Positions 56,959 to 64,000 of a stretch of DNA of 64,000 nt are shown piece by piece. This stretch comes from Vitreimonas flagellata (GTDB taxonomy: Bacteria; Pseudomonadota; Alphaproteobacteria; Caulobacterales; Aquidulcibacteraceae): positions 97,001 to 161,000 of the forward strand of contig NZ_SBJL01000001.1 of NCBI RefSeq assembly GCF_004634425.1. The letters are read 5' to 3'. Made by a program: the position numbers and the translations under genes. Each line of letters starts with the position of its first letter. Position 1 is the first letter of the stretch. The notes beneath the pieces were generated by a model that worked only from the letters and a program-made list of their open reading frames with translations, did not search any database and was not told where the DNA came from.

Positions 56959-56986
56959 AATACGCACGATTGCGCCGGAACCCTCA
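56959..56986 (-). promoter_or_regulatory. ECF-type promoter upstream of the cnrYX-sigma operon
   Basis: Minus-strand TGAGGGTT (56986-56979), 14 bp, CGTATT (56964-56959), 25 bp before the anti-sigma ATG. ECF operons usually transcribe themselves, so this is the best anchor for assigning the motif to the sigma at 55664-56224. Confidence 0.83.
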
Positions 56987-56999
56987 AGGGGCCTCTGCT

Positions 57000-57027
57000 T
57001 GAGGGGTTTGGACAGGCGCTGCGTAGC
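57000..57027 (+). promoter_or_regulatory. ECF-type promoter for the methyltransferase/DUF411 operon
   Basis: Plus-strand TGAGGGGT (57000-57007), 14 bp, CGTAGC (57022-57027), 46 bp before the ATG at 57073. It lies back-to-back with the site at 56959-56986, 13 bp apart, giving a divergent pair. Confidence 0.7.
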
Positions 57028-57072
57028 AAAAGGGAGGGGTGAGCAACCCTCAGGGCGAAGGAGCACGGGCTT

Positions 57073-57783
57073 ATGGATCAACCGATTGTTGTTCAGCAGG
57101 CGTACTGGAACGACTGGAACGCGGCCAAGAACGAGCGCCCGCTCTCTGACATTTCCGCCGATCAGCGCGAGTTGGTGGTGCAATGGCTGTCCGAGATTGG
57201 GCGCACCGACCTTAAAATTCTTGAGGTCGGATGTGGGGCAGGCTGGCTTTGCCCCTCGCTGAAGCCATTTGGAAAAGTCACCGCCACCGATCTCTCCGAC
57301 GCGGTGCTTCGCGGGGCGGCGGAGCGCGTCCCTGATGTTAAGTTCGTCGCCGGCGATTTCATGGAAGTCGACTTGGGGAGCGAACAGTTTGATGTGATCG
57401 TCAGCCTCGAAGTGCTGTCGCATGTGGCTGATCATCCGGCCTTCATGGGCAAACTCGCCAGCCTTTTGCGCCCAGGAGGGCTGCTGATGTTGGCCACGCA
57501 AAACCGTCCGGTGCTTGAGAAGCACAATATTGTACCGCCGCCCGCGCCAGAGCAATTGCGCAATTGGGTCGATCGCGATGAATTGACGGCGTTGCTGATG
57601 CCGCACTTTGAGATACGGCGACTGCGATCCATATCTGCTACGGCCAACAAGGGCTTTTATCGGCTCATTCTCGGGCGCAAAGCCAAGCGCGCTATGCGCA
57701 CAGTGTTTGGACGGAGCCTCGAAAACGCGATGGCGCGAGCGGGATTGGGTTGGACGCTCATTACGCTTGCGCGAAAACGCTGA
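57073..57783 (+). CDS. Class I SAM-dependent methyltransferase (paralogue of 6942-7655)
   Basis: 236-aa enzyme: MDQPIVVQQAYWNDWNAAKN, motif I LEVGCGAGWLCPSLKPFG, VTATDLSDAVLRGAAERVPD, SLEVLSHVADH and PGGLLMLATQNRPV, ending WTLITLARKR. It matches the minus-strand gene at 6942-7655 along its length. Heads a plus-strand operon with DUF411 and pyruvyl transferase genes, behind an ECF-type promoter. Substrate unknown. Confidence 0.88.
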   Translation: MDQPIVVQQAYWNDWNAAKNERPLSDISADQRELVVQWLSEIGRTDLKILEVGCGAGWLCPSLKPFGKVTATDLSDAVLRGAAERVPDVKFVAGDFMEVDLGSEQFDVIVSLEVLSHVADHPAFMGKLASLLRPGGLLMLATQNRPVLEKHNIVPPPAPEQLRNWVDRDELTALLMPHFEIRRLRSISATANKGFYRLILGRKAKRAMRTVFGRSLENAMARAGLGWTLITLARKR

Positions 57784-57802
57784 AGCAAAGTTAGGACAGC
57801 AT

Positions 57803-58270
57803 TTGAACCGCCGCGGACTTTTATCAACCACCATTTTGTTGCTCGCTGCCAGCGTGACGCCCGGCTGCGCGCAAGAGGTGCAAGCGACACCGATGCAGGT
57901 GCGGCGCGACGCCGGGTGCGGGTGTTGCGAAGTATGGACCCAGCAAATGGGGGCGAGCGGACGTTTTCGTACAACACTCGTCAACGAAGCGGATATGGGC
58001 GCGTTGAAGCGCCATCTGGGCGTGCCCGACGATCTTGCCTCATGTCATACCGCAGAGGTGGAAGGCTTTGTGATTGAAGGCCACGTGCCAGTGCGCGAAA
58101 TCATCCGGCTCATTGAAGACCGTCCGGCCGGCGTCCGAGGACTTGCGGTCGCCGGCATGCCCGCGGGTTCGCCCGGCATGGAAATGCCGGATGGGCGGCG
58201 CGACGCCTTCGATGTCGTAGCATTCGGCGCCGAACGGAGCGTGTTTGCGAGCTATCCCGCTTCGGCCTGA
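57803..58270 (+). CDS. DUF411 metal-binding protein (paralogue of 37698-38186)
   Basis: 155-aa exported protein starting at a TTG at 57803 with AGGA nine bases upstream. A signal peptide (LSTTILLLAASVTPGCAQE) is followed by the DUF411 core: RRDAGCGCCEVWTQQMGASG, LASCHTAEVEGFVIEGHVPV and GMPAGSPGMEMPDGRR. Cys and His positions agree with the paralogue. It lies 19 bp after the methyltransferase gene and shares its ECF-type promoter. Confidence 0.88.
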   Translation: MNRRGLLSTTILLLAASVTPGCAQEVQATPMQVRRDAGCGCCEVWTQQMGASGRFRTTLVNEADMGALKRHLGVPDDLASCHTAEVEGFVIEGHVPVREIIRLIEDRPAGVRGLAVAGMPAGSPGMEMPDGRRDAFDVVAFGAERSVFASYPASA

Positions 58271-58280
58271 TGCAGCACCG

Positions 58281-59444
58281 ATGAGCTGGCGGCGGCGCAT
58301 AGTTGTTTTTGGCGCTTATGGCGGTGGCAACTTTGGCAATGATGCGTGTTTCGAGGCCACGCTCGAATGGCTGCGCACAGCCTTCACCAATGCGTCGATC
58401 CTGGCTGTTTGCGTCGATCCGGAGCTCACATCAAAGCGATTTGGAATTCCGGCAGTTAGCTTGAGGTCTGCATCGGTCCTGCCGCGTTGGTTGGACACAT
58501 TGCTGCTGCGCCAGCCCAGCCTCTGGCTGAATTGGCTGGTCTGTCTTCGCGCGTTGAAGCGCTGTGATCTCTTGGTCGTCGCCGGCACCGGCGCCATTCA
58601 TGATTTCCGTGACCGCCCCTGGGGATGGCCCAGCCGCTTCTTGCGCTGGATACTTGCCGCGCGTCTACGCGGCGCATCCGTTTGGTTTGCCTGCGTTGGC
58701 GCGGGTCCGGTTCTCAACCCGGTCAGCCGATTGATGATGGTCTGGGCGGCAAAGCTCGCGGCCCGGCGCTGCTACCGTGACGAGAGCTCTCGGGCCTACA
58801 TGAGCGCGCGCGGGGTGGATGAAAGCCAGAGCCTGGTCACCGGCGATATCGCCTTCTTGCTGCCCGCGCCGACGCCAAACGATCGCGTCGTCGAACAAGC
58901 TGTCGTTGGCGTCGGTGTCATGAACTATCGAGGTTGGCGCACCAACGAAAAGGTCTATCGCGCCTACATCGAAAGCATCGCCCATCTTATCGAATGGCTG
59001 AAATTCAAGGAGCACAAGGTTCGCATTCTGATCGGTCAACGGCCGACTGATCTCATCGCCGTCGGCGATCTTGAAGCGCGCTTAGGCTATACGCTTATGA
59101 GCGATGCTGAGCGTCAAGTCCGCTCATATCAAGACATCTTGAGTGTGGTCGCCGACACTGATGTGGTCGTGGCGTCACGTTACCATGTGCAGATTGCCGC
59201 CCTCAAAATGCGCCGCCCGGTGCTCTCGATCAGCTATGGACCCATGAACGACGATTTGATGCGCGCCGCGGGGCTTGGCGAGTTCATTCATGACATCGAG
59301 CACATGGAACATCGCGCGCTCATTTTGCAGTGCGACCGACTGATCAATATGCGCGTTCACTACGCAAAGGCCGTGCAAACGGAAATCAAGGCATTGGAGA
59401 TGGGGCTGCATGAGCGACTGCGAGACTTCATTTCGCCTTCCTAA
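58281..59444 (+). CDS. Polysaccharide pyruvyl transferase-family protein
   Basis: 387-aa cytoplasmic protein: N-terminal VVFGAYGGGNFGNDACFEA, middle FACVGAGPVLNPVSRLMMVW, C-terminal VVVASRYHVQIAALKMRRPV followed by LSISYGP, the family layout for enzymes that add pyruvate ketals to surface polysaccharides. It starts at the ATG at 58281, 10 bp after the DUF411 gene. Its end overlaps the convergent cueR gene by 17 bp. Acidic pyruvyl groups could bind metal at the surface, but that is speculation. Confidence 0.87.
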   Translation: MSWRRRIVVFGAYGGGNFGNDACFEATLEWLRTAFTNASILAVCVDPELTSKRFGIPAVSLRSASVLPRWLDTLLLRQPSLWLNWLVCLRALKRCDLLVVAGTGAIHDFRDRPWGWPSRFLRWILAARLRGASVWFACVGAGPVLNPVSRLMMVWAAKLAARRCYRDESSRAYMSARGVDESQSLVTGDIAFLLPAPTPNDRVVEQAVVGVGVMNYRGWRTNEKVYRAYIESIAHLIEWLKFKEHKVRILIGQRPTDLIAVGDLEARLGYTLMSDAERQVRSYQDILSVVADTDVVVASRYHVQIAALKMRRPVLSISYGPMNDDLMRAAGLGEFIHDIEHMEHRALILQCDRLINMRVHYAKAVQTEIKALEMGLHERLRDFISPS

Positions 59445-59880
59445 TCCGGTTTGGCGCGCGTGTGGATTTCGTCGTGGGCGTGGAGGGGGCCGGCGTGGCC
59501 GCAAGGTCGTCGAGAATCGGGCACTCGGGACGATCGTCGCCGTGGCAGGCATGGACAAGCCGCTTCAGCGTCCGCGACACCGCTCGCATGTCCGCTATGC
59601 GGGCGTCGATGTCGGCCAGGTGCTTTTCAGCAAGGCGGCGCACCTCGCGCGAGGACCGGCGCCGGTTGCGCCAAAGCGTCAGCAACGAGGCGACCTCGTC
59701 AAGCGAGAAACCCAAATCCCTGGTCCGCCGGACGAACTGGAGCATCGCGACTTCCATGTCGCCATAGTCGCGATAGCCGTTGTCGCGACGGTCGGCCGCT
59801 TCAATGAGGCCTATGCTCTCATAATAGCGGATCATCTTCGCCGATACGCCCGATTGCTCGGCGGCCATGCTGATGTTCAT
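59428..59880 (-). CDS. cueR: CueR-type copper-responsive MerR regulator
   Basis: 150-aa regulator: MNISMAAEQSGVSAKMIRYY winged helix, coiled-coil, then the Cu(I) loop HACHGDDRPECPILDDL with Cys112 and Cys120, exactly as in CueR. A basic tail (about 130-150) is longer than in E. coli. Divergent from the copA ATPase gene, with a CueR-type operator in between. Confidence 0.94.
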   Translation of the reverse strand: MNISMAAEQSGVSAKMIRYYESIGLIEAADRRDNGYRDYGDMEVAMLQFVRRTRDLGFSLDEVASLLTLWRNRRRSSREVRRLAEKHLADIDARIADMRAVSRTLKRLVHACHGDDRPECPILDDLAATPAPSTPTTKSTRAPNRIRKAK

Positions 59881-59907
59881 TTGGAATTCGCTCGTGAATT
59901 TTTCCCG

Positions 59908-59938
59908 TTGACCTTCCCATTGTGGGAAGGTGCAGATT
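59908..59938 (+). promoter_or_regulatory. CueR operator-promoter of copA
   Basis: -35 TTGACC (59908-59913), 19-bp spacer, -10 CAGATT (59933-59938). The dyad ACCTTCCCA-N3-TGGGAAGGT (59911-59931) is the consensus CueR box. It reads into the Cu ATPase gene starting at 59985. Confidence 0.95.
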
Positions 59939-59984
59939 GCTTTTCAAGTCAAACCAGGAGCGCGAGCGCTCGCGTTAGTCAGCT

Positions 59985-62405
59985 ATGAACACCCACGACC
60001 ACAGCGACGATCATAAGAGCCATGCAGGCGCCGATAGCGCGCCGCGCGATCCCGTCTGCGGCATGACGCCTAAGCCTGACACGCCGCATCGGCTCATGCA
60101 CGCGGGCCAAGAGGTGTTGTTCTGCAGCGCTGGCTGCAAGGCCAAGTTCGAGGCTGACCCGACGAAATACACAAAACCCGCTGAAGAGCATGCTTACTGC
60201 GCGCAACCCGCCGTAGCGAGCGCCGGCGCTTCTTGCCATGGGCACGGACATAGGGTGCACGGGGCGCCTAGCGTCGATCTCAACACCGTTCCGGCGGGGT
60301 CGAAGTGGACCTGCCCGATGCATCCTGAAATCGTGCGCGCCGGTCCAGGCTCATGCCCAATCTGCGGCATGGCGCTTGAGCCGATGATGCCCAGCGCGGA
60401 CGCCGGACCCAATCCGGAACTGATCGACATGACGCGCCGCTTCTGGATCGGCGCTGCGCTCGCATTGCCGGTGTTAGCGCTCGAAATGGGCCGCCACTTC
60501 CTTGGTATCGATGGTTTCGTGCCGCCAGCTTGGAATGGTTGGCTGCAGTTCGCGCTGGCGAGCCCTGTCGTGCTGTGGGGCGGCTGGCCGTTCTTCGAGC
60601 GCGGCTGGGCCTCGCTCAAGACGCGCAATCTCAACATGTTCACTTTGATCGCGCTGGGGACCGGCGTGGCGTGGTCCTATAGCGTCATCGCTTTGCTAGC
60701 GCCCTCGCTTTTTCCGGCGGGGTTCCGCGACGCGCACGGCCTCGTGGCTGTCTACTTCGAGGCGGCCGCCGTGATCACTGTGCTTGTTCTGTTGGGTCAG
60801 GTGCTTGAGCTGCAAGCGCGCGAACGTACCGGCGGGGCCATTCGTGCACTGCTTGATCTTGCGCCCAAAACGGCGCGTCGTCTGCGTGACGGCGCCGAAG
60901 AAGAAATTCCGCTCGATCAGATCGTCGTGGGCGACCGCCTGCGCGTGCGTCCGGGTGAAAAAATCCCCGTCGACGCCATCGTGCTCGACGGTCGCTCTTC
61001 CATCGATGAATCCATGGTGACGGGCGAATCCATGCCGGTGACGCGGGAGGGCGGCGAGCGCGTGATCGGCGGGACCCTCAATCAAACCGGCGCATTGGTG
61101 ATCGAAGCCGATCGCGTCGGCGCTGACACAATGCTCTCACGCATCGTCCAGATGGTGGCCGAGGCCCAACGCTCGCGCGCTCCAATTCAGCGGCTAGCGG
61201 ACAAGGTTTCGGGCTGGTTTGTGCCGGCCGTTATTGGCGTCGCCGTGATCACCTTTTTGGTGTGGTGGGCCGTTGGTCCATCGCCGGCGTTGTCATACGG
61301 TCTGATCGCTGCGGTTTCGGTGTTGATCATTGCCTGTCCGTGTGCGCTCGGGCTCGCAACGCCCATGTCGATCATGCAGGGCGTGGGGCGCGGGGCGCGC
61401 GCGGGCGTCCTCATCAAGAACGCCGAAGCGTTGGAGCGGTTCGAGAAGGTTGATACGCTTGTGCTCGACAAGACCGGCACGCTGACCGAAGGCAAGCCGG
61501 CGGTGACAGCGATCCACACAGCTGTGGGCGGCGATCTCGACGAAACGCTGCGCCTTGCCGCAAGCCTTGAGAACCGCAGCGAACATCCCCTCGGCTTGGC
61601 TATTGTCGCCGCAGCGCAGGCGCGCGGCGTTGGGCTTGTCGAGCCTACAGAATTCGACTCGCCCACCGGCAAGGGCGTCCTCGGCGTCGTCGAGGGGCGC
61701 AATGTCGTGATTGGCGCCGAACGCTTTTTAGACGAGCAGGGCATCGACGCGTCGGGTTTGAAGAGCGAAGCGGACGCGGCGCGGCGCGACGGCGCGACCG
61801 CGATCTATGTTGCGATCGACACTGAGCTTGCTGGCCTATTTGCGATCGCCGATCCGGTGAAGGCGACGACGCCGGCGGCGCTTGAAGCTTTGCGGGCTCA
61901 AGGCATGCGGCTCGTCATGCTGACCGGCGACAATCGCACTACGGCCGAGGCGGTGGCGCGCGGCCTTGGCATCGATGAGATCGAGGCCGAAGTGCTGCCC
62001 CAGGACAAGTCGCAAATTGTCGAGCGGCTGAAGCGGGAAGGGCGCGTCGTGGCGATGGCGGGCGACGGCGTCAACGATGCGCCGGCTCTTGCGGCGGCCG
62101 ATGTTGGCATCGCCATGGGCGGTGGCACTGATGTGGCGATCGAGAGTGCGGGTGTGACACTGCTGCGCGGCGACCTTGGCGCCATTGTGCGCGCCCGCAT
62201 CATTTCGCGAGCGGTCATGCGCAACATCCGCCAAAACCTCGTCTTCGCGTTCGCCTACAACGTCGCGGGCATTCCGATCGCCGCAGGCGTCCTCTATCCG
62301 ATAACAGGGGCGCTGCTTTCGCCGATGATCGCAGCCATGGCGATGGCGTTATCGTCGGTTTCGGTGATTGCAAACTCTTTGCGTCTGGGCTCGTTACGGG
62401 TCTGA
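59985..62405 (+). CDS. copA: Cu(I)-exporting P1B-1 ATPase with YHS and heavy-metal-binding domains
   Basis: 806-aa pump. Instead of HMA domains the N-terminus has a His-rich start ([13 protein letters not shown]), a YHS domain (about 22-60, RDPVCGM and [13 protein letters not shown]) and a heavy-metal-binding domain (about 108-135, [20 protein letters not shown]). Membrane motif [12 protein letters not shown] is about residue 449, with DKTGTLTEG about 495 and GDGVNDAPA. The last helices carry [11 protein letters not shown] and [15 protein letters not shown], the P1B-1 Cu signature. CueR-controlled. Confidence 0.95.
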   Translation: MNTHDHSDDHKSHAGADSAPRDPVCGMTPKPDTPHRLMHAGQEVLFCSAGCKAKFEADPTKYTKPAEEHAYCAQPAVASAGASCHGHGHRVHGAPSVDLNTVPAGSKWTCPMHPEIVRAGPGSCPICGMALEPMMPSADAGPNPELIDMTRRFWIGAALALPVLALEMGRHFLGIDGFVPPAWNGWLQFALASPVVLWGGWPFFERGWASLKTRNLNMFTLIALGTGVAWSYSVIALLAPSLFPAGFRDAHGLVAVYFEAAAVITVLVLLGQVLELQARERTGGAIRALLDLAPKTARRLRDGAEEEIPLDQIVVGDRLRVRPGEKIPVDAIVLDGRSSIDESMVTGESMPVTREGGERVIGGTLNQTGALVIEADRVGADTMLSRIVQMVAEAQRSRAPIQRLADKVSGWFVPAVIGVAVITFLVWWAVGPSPALSYGLIAAVSVLIIACPCALGLATPMSIMQGVGRGARAGVLIKNAEALERFEKVDTLVLDKTGTLTEGKPAVTAIHTAVGGDLDETLRLAASLENRSEHPLGLAIVAAAQARGVGLVEPTEFDSPTGKGVLGVVEGRNVVIGAERFLDEQGIDASGLKSEADAARRDGATAIYVAIDTELAGLFAIADPVKATTPAALEALRAQGMRLVMLTGDNRTTAEAVARGLGIDEIEAEVLPQDKSQIVERLKREGRVVAMAGDGVNDAPALAAADVGIAMGGGTDVAIESAGVTLLRGDLGAIVRARIISRAVMRNIRQNLVFAFAYNVAGIPIAAGVLYPITGALLSPMIAAMAMALSSVSVIANSLRLGSLRV

Positions 62406-62424
62406 CTCCCGTTGTGGGTGGGGA

Positions 62425-62447
62425 GGGCGGCCGCGTGGCCGCCCTTT
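62425..62447 (+). terminator. Likely rho-independent terminator after the Cu ATPase gene
   Basis: An 8-bp perfect stem GGGCGGCC-GCGT-GGCCGCCC followed by TTT lies 19 bp after the stop. Stem strength is high but the T run is short. Confidence 0.6.
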
Positions 62448-62537
62448 GTGGCCGCGTAGCGGCCCCACTGGCTCCGTGGCGCTTGGCTTCCGCTTGGTTA
62501 GCCGCAACAGTGCCCTCCTGAAGAAGCGATCAATGCT

Positions 62538-63116
62538 ATGGCTGGGGACCCAAACGACTTGCCTGAAGCGGATGTGCGGCGCGCACTCGAAGAGGGCCTC
62601 GACAAGATCCGCGCGTACCTGCGCTCCAGGCTGGGCGATCCAAATCATGCCGACGAAGTGCTGCAGGCTTTTTGCGCCCGCGCCTTGGAGCGCGCCGGCG
62701 ATCTGAAAGAGGGCGGCGCGGCGCGTTCCTGGTTGTCGCGCGTGCTGGCGACAGCCATCGCCGATCACTATCGCGGTCTCGCTCGCCAGCGGGCGCGCGA
62801 AGCGCCAACCGAGGATCTGCGCTCTCTCGCTACCGAGGCAGAGACCGACAGCGTTGCTTGCGCATGTTTGCTGGCGCTTCTGGATGCTCTTTCGGCAAAT
62901 GACGCGGCGCTGATCAGAGCCATCGATATCGAGGGGCGAGATCGAGCGAGTGTCGCCGCGACCTTGGGTCTCAACTTGAATGCGCTGACCGTCCGCTTAC
63001 ACCGCGCGCGGGCGCGGCTACGAGCGCTGGTGCTGCGACTCTGCGCCGTGTGCGTCATCCACGGCTTTGGCGATTGCGAATGTCCGCCGCCCAACCCGGC
63101 GAGTGCCGAAGGTTGA
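62538..63116 (+). CDS. ECF-type sigma factor with Cys-rich C-terminal tail
   Basis: 192-aa sigma. Region 2 includes DPNHADEVLQAFCARALERA and ARSWLSRVLATAIADHYRGL; region 4 includes LSANDAALIRAIDIEGRDRA and SVAATLGLNLNALTVRLHRA. The tail CAVCVIHGFGDCEC (Cys169, Cys172, His175, Cys180, Cys182) is a compact metal-binding motif fused to the sigma. This suggests direct metal sensing without a separate anti-sigma, as in CorE-type sigmas. It follows the Cu ATPase terminator and converges with the second CnrX-like gene. Confidence 0.85.
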   Translation: MAGDPNDLPEADVRRALEEGLDKIRAYLRSRLGDPNHADEVLQAFCARALERAGDLKEGGAARSWLSRVLATAIADHYRGLARQRAREAPTEDLRSLATEAETDSVACACLLALLDALSANDAALIRAIDIEGRDRASVAATLGLNLNALTVRLHRARARLRALVLRLCAVCVIHGFGDCECPPPNPASAEG

Positions 63117-63411
63117 TAGCCAAGCGCTGAACGACATCGTTTTTGTCTGTCCCTCTTGGGTAGGCGAAAGACCACAAAATAATGGGCGAGCGGGGGCGTC
63201 CAATCGGTCGCGGAGGGGCTGCCTGTAATAATTGGGGCGCCGCAGCGTCCTGTCTCTCAAGGGGCGCCCCAAGCATGAACCAGGCTTTCCAGTGACGATG
63301 CAGTCTTACGAAAGCACGGGTGCGGGCCATTCTTCCGCGCCCGCTTCATTAAAGCCCATGCGCGCCGATCGCCATTCTTGGTTTCCTTCACGTCGCGAAA
63401 GCGGCGGCCGC
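63117..63411. other. Convergent intergenic region with 10-bp inverted repeat
   Basis: No gene supported in these 295 bp. A perfect inverted repeat TTGGGGCGCC (63232-63241) / GGCGCCCCAA (63263-63272) with a 21-bp loop lies between the converging sigma and CnrX-like genes. It could act as a bidirectional terminator or a protein-binding site. Confidence 0.5.
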
Positions 63412-63858
63412 TTATTCTTCGTCCACGCCGCGCAGCAATTCCTCGCGCACGATCATGTCGAACCGCGCCTGTTGATCGGCATTGAGCACAGCGCGCATTT
63501 CGAAGACGTGCGCGATAGCGTCTCTTTGGGTTTGGCCCATGGCGTTGTGAAACCGATCAATCGCTTGGCTGAGGCGCTCACTCTGGGCGTGATCCTCGGC
63601 CACTGCGGCAGCGATGTCGCGCGCGGCTGCGCGCAGCTCAGCGTCAAGGGCGCCCTTGCGCAGGGCGTAACCGGCTTCGATTGCTTCCAGACGCTGGTCC
63701 TGTTCAGGCGTCAGATCAAGTTCGCGATGGACCGCTGCATCGAGCGTGTCCCGATGGGCGTCGGAACGCGTGAGCATTGTCCCGACAAAGACGCCCCCCA
63801 GCCCAGAGCCGAACCCGACGAGTGCTGCGAGCGCCAGCAGCTTCCAAGTTTTCGGCAT
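63412..63858 (-). CDS. CnrX/ZraP-like periplasmic heavy-metal sensor (second copy)
   Basis: 148-aa protein paralogous to 56221-56658. N-terminal anchor (LLALAALVGFGSGLGGVFVG), then a helical periplasmic domain: LDAAVHRELDLTPEQDQRLE, AVAEDHAQSERLSQAIDRFH, NAMGQTQRDAIAHVFEMRAV. The ending REELLRGVDEE is acidic. It follows a CnrY-like gene, but no sigma gene follows on this strand, unlike the first copy. Confidence 0.87.
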   Translation of the reverse strand: MPKTWKLLALAALVGFGSGLGGVFVGTMLTRSDAHRDTLDAAVHRELDLTPEQDQRLEAIEAGYALRKGALDAELRAAARDIAAAVAEDHAQSERLSQAIDRFHNAMGQTQRDAIAHVFEMRAVLNADQQARFDMIVREELLRGVDEE

Positions 63859-63861
63859 GAC

Positions 63862-64000
63862 TTATCGGCCGAGCGCAGTGGCCGGCGCGTAGGGCTGATC
63901 GAGCGCAAACGGTCCAACATCGACCGCAACCGACGCGGTGGCCGTCGATACGCCGATGGCCGAGCTGACCAAAAGCACAAAGCCGCAGACGCCGGCCACG
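63862..64000 (-). CDS. CnrY-like anti-sigma, C-terminal part (partial at window edge)
   Basis: The last 45 codons of a minus-strand gene whose start is outside the window. A hydrophobic helix (VAGVCGFVLLVSSAIGVSTA) and tail (VGPFALDQPYAPATALGR) align with the end of the CnrY-like protein at 56655-56933 (LSPFAVHAAYAPSTLLGDD). It ends three bases before the CnrX-like start. The N-terminal sigma-binding part cannot be judged. Confidence 0.75.
   Translation of the reverse strand, partial: VAGVCGFVLLVSSAIGVSTATASVAVDVGPFALDQPYAPATALGR

Overview
The window is a GC-rich stretch of bacterial chromosome or large replicon, densely coding on both strands. Gene content (STN-type TonB receptor with FecR and an ECF sigma, a SigF/NrsF-like pair, alphaproteobacterial-style tRNAs) suggests an alphaproteobacterium, possibly of the Caulobacterales/Hyphomonadaceae. 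That placement is inference. Almost the whole window is a metal (Cu, Zn/Cd/Pb/Co) resistance region with envelope-repair and disulfide genes. I saw no transposase, integrase, phage gene or CRISPR array.

Layout. 1-4.7 kb: FecI/FecR/FecA-type cell-surface signalling unit, whose receptor runs off the left edge. 4.7-5.3 kb: two tandem small XRE regulators with duplicated upstream boxes. 5.6 kb: tRNA-Thr(CGU). 5.7-8.1 kb (minus): DsbA/DsbB pair, a methyltransferase and a secreted protein. 8.1-19.2 kb (minus): czcCBA zinc/cobalt/cadmium efflux, a P1B-4 ATPase, DsbA-like and AhpD-like proteins, an M23 lipoprotein and a frameshifted copC. 19.2-28.1 kb: a MerR regulator with a textbook 19-bp-spacer operator driving ICMT-like, lspA, methyltransferase, CDF, zntA-like, PaaK-like and lnt genes. 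28.2-30 kb: a broken small secreted gene and a SigF/NrsF-like pair. 30.2-41 kb (plus): cusF, small Cys/Met-rich proteins, cusCBA, DUF411, copB and two intact small secreted AxA|HHKPNH proteins. 41-45 kb: DUF305 proteins, a Cys-rich copper-storage protein, an outer-membrane protein split by a frame break and a CE15-like esterase. 45.5 kb: tRNA-Thr(UGU) with an odd anticodon loop. 45.7-48 kb: flippase and methyltransferase. 48-53.4 kb (minus): DUF2231, cusF, PepSY, lipoprotein, copB, copA oxidase. 53.5-57 kb: NTF2-like protein, fatty-acid hydroxylase-like protein, AraC, ECF sigma and CnrX/CnrY-like sensor and anti-sigma. 57-59.4 kb: methyltransferase, DUF411, pyruvyl transferase. 59.4-62.4 kb: cueR with its operator and copA ATPase. 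62.5-64 kb: an ECF sigma with a Cys-rich tail and a second CnrX/CnrY-like pair running off the right edge.

How it fits together. P-type ATPases move metal from cytoplasm to periplasm. The Czc and Cus RND pumps export it across the outer membrane. CusF, CopB, CopA oxidase, DUF411, DUF305 and Csp proteins bind, oxidise or store copper. Dsb, AhpD, M23, LspA and Lnt proteins plausibly maintain envelope thiols, peptidoglycan and lipoproteins. Three regulatory layers can be read directly. A ZntR/PbrR-like MerR site lies at 19986-20016 and a CueR site at 59908-59938. A repeated ECF-type promoter, TGAGGGNT-N14-CGTANY, occurs upstream of the cnrYX-sigma operon, the copA/copB operon, the cusF/DUF2231 operon and the divergent methyltransferase/DUF411 operon. 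It most likely defines the regulon of the ECF sigma at 55664-56224.

Several accessory genes carry single-base frame breaks (copC, one HHKPNH gene, one cusF, the outer-membrane protein). Most are in short A runs. They are either real decay or assembly indels.
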